In this document: piece after piece, positions 63,376-64,000 of the stretch | How the letters are laid out: every line of letters begins with the position of its first letter | How positions within the stretch are numbered: position 1 is the stretch's first letter | Origin: Novosphingobium sp. G106 | GTDB taxonomy: Bacteria; Pseudomonadota; Alphaproteobacteria; Sphingomonadales; Sphingomonadaceae | Direction of reading: 5' to 3' | Length of the DNA: 64,000 bases | NCBI RefSeq assembly: GCF_019075875.1 | Contig: NZ_JAHOOZ010000001.1 | Location: forward strand, 434,001 to 498,000 | Program-made: the position numbers and the translations under genes | The notes under the pieces: generated by a model | The model's input: only the letters and a program-made list of their open reading frames with translations | Told to the model about the DNA's origin: nothing | Database searches by the model: none

Positions 63376-64000
63376 CCTTCGCTGCCACCGTCCTCACGCT
63401 CTATCCCGAGATGTTTCCCGGCCCGCTCGGCGTCTCGCTTGCCAATCGTGCGCGCGAGGAGGGGAAGTGGTCGCTCGATACGGTGCAGATCCGCGACTTC
63501 GCGATCGACAAGCACCGCACGGTCGATGACACGCCGGCCGGCGGCGGGGCGGGAATGGTGCTGCGGGTGGATGTGCTGGCAGCGGCTGTTGACCACGCGC
63601 TGAGCCTCCACCCCGACTGCCCGGTCATCGCCATGACTCCCCGAGGAAAGCCGCTCGATCAGGCCCGTGTGCGCCAGCTTTCCGCCGGCCCCGGCGTCAC
63701 CGTTCTCTGCGGCCGTTTCGAGGGTTTCGACGAGCGGATCTTCGCCGCGCGTGCCATCGAGGAGGTCTCGATCGGCGACATCGTCCTCTCGGGCGGCGAG
63801 CCGGCGGCGCTGATGCTTCTCGACGCTTGCATTCGGCTGCTTCCCGGCGTAATGGGCGCGCCTTCCAGTGGGGCCGAGGAGTCGTTCGAAAGCGGCCTTC
63901 TCGAATATCCCCACTATACCCGTCCCGCTGAGTGGGAAGGGCGCACGATCCCCGAAGTGCTGCGATCGGGGGATCATGCGAAGATCGCGGCCTGGCGGAA
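63372..64000 (+). CDS. trmD: tRNA (guanine(37)-N1)-methyltransferase, partial at window end
   Basis: The first 209 residues of TrmD, cut by the window edge with no stop. [44 protein letters not shown], the trefoil-knot SAM site [35 protein letters not shown] and [16 protein letters not shown] are diagnostic. It methylates G37 of several tRNAs to prevent frameshifting. Its ATG overlaps the preceding small gene, so its expression now probably depends on the vapBC transcript or read-through from rimM. Confidence 0.95.
   Translation, partial: MTFAATVLTLYPEMFPGPLGVSLANRAREEGKWSLDTVQIRDFAIDKHRTVDDTPAGGGAGMVLRVDVLAAAVDHALSLHPDCPVIAMTPRGKPLDQARVRQLSAGPGVTVLCGRFEGFDERIFAARAIEEVSIGDIVLSGGEPAALMLLDACIRLLPGVMGAPSSGAEESFESGLLEYPHYTRPAEWEGRTIPEVLRSGDHAKIAAWR

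Overview
The window looks like chromosomal DNA of an alphaproteobacterium of the order Sphingomonadales. The sequence is uniformly GC-rich. It carries cpdR next to tRNA-Val, a SapC-family gene, an FYDLN-acid-domain gene, the aroA-cmk-rpsA cluster, an F0 ATP synthase operon with separate b and b' subunits, ffh-rpsP-rimM-trmD, and many short secreted proteins. The genus cannot be fixed from the sequence alone.

Region 1 (1-11.65 kb) is accessory DNA. It starts with an IS3-family element of IS407 type whose right end is lost. The broken transposase runs straight into the C-terminal HEPN half of another gene. Next come a small plasmid-type SSB and a decayed tyrosine integrase. A 0.5 kb gene-free stretch with hairpins and direct repeats follows, which I propose as an oriT/control region. 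The transfer operon comes after it: a ribbon-helix-helix protein, a TraD-type coupling protein, a MobF (TraI/TrwC) relaxase-helicase and a VirB1-like lytic transglycosylase. A second, intact integrase ends beside the 3' end of tRNA-Val(GAC). No type IV secretion channel genes are in view. This is therefore either a mobilizable element or the integrase-proximal end of a larger conjugative element that extends off the left edge.

Region 2 (11.65-64 kb) is core genome: cpdR, SapC, an FAD oxidase, an RhlE-type helicase, mlaA, uvrD, rsmD and rluB, transporters, folC, trpA/trpB and trpF (split apart by small envelope-protein genes), pyrF-lapA, purB, a ydbH-ynbE-ydbL operon, the F0 ATP synthase genes, glsA, rpsA, a class III adenylate cyclase, cmk-aroA, ffh, rpsP, rimM and a partial trmD. 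Three PilZ genes (one fused to an XRE-type DNA-binding domain) and a degenerate PAS-GGDEF gene flank the ATP synthase genes. A vapBC toxin-antitoxin module sits between rimM and trmD, which are usually neighbours. accD is absent from its usual place between trpA and folC, where a REP-like palindrome lies instead.

At least nine genes carry an apparent single-base frameshift: an N-formylglutamate amidohydrolase, a GlcD-like oxidase, mlaA, uvrD, trpF, purB, atpI, an Ala/Pro-rich protein and gloB. Most of the shifts lie in G/C runs of six to nine bases. Several of the genes are normally essential, so sequence or assembly errors are the likeliest explanation, but real slippage cannot be excluded from one sequence. 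All functional names rest on motif and family recognition by eye; no database search was run.
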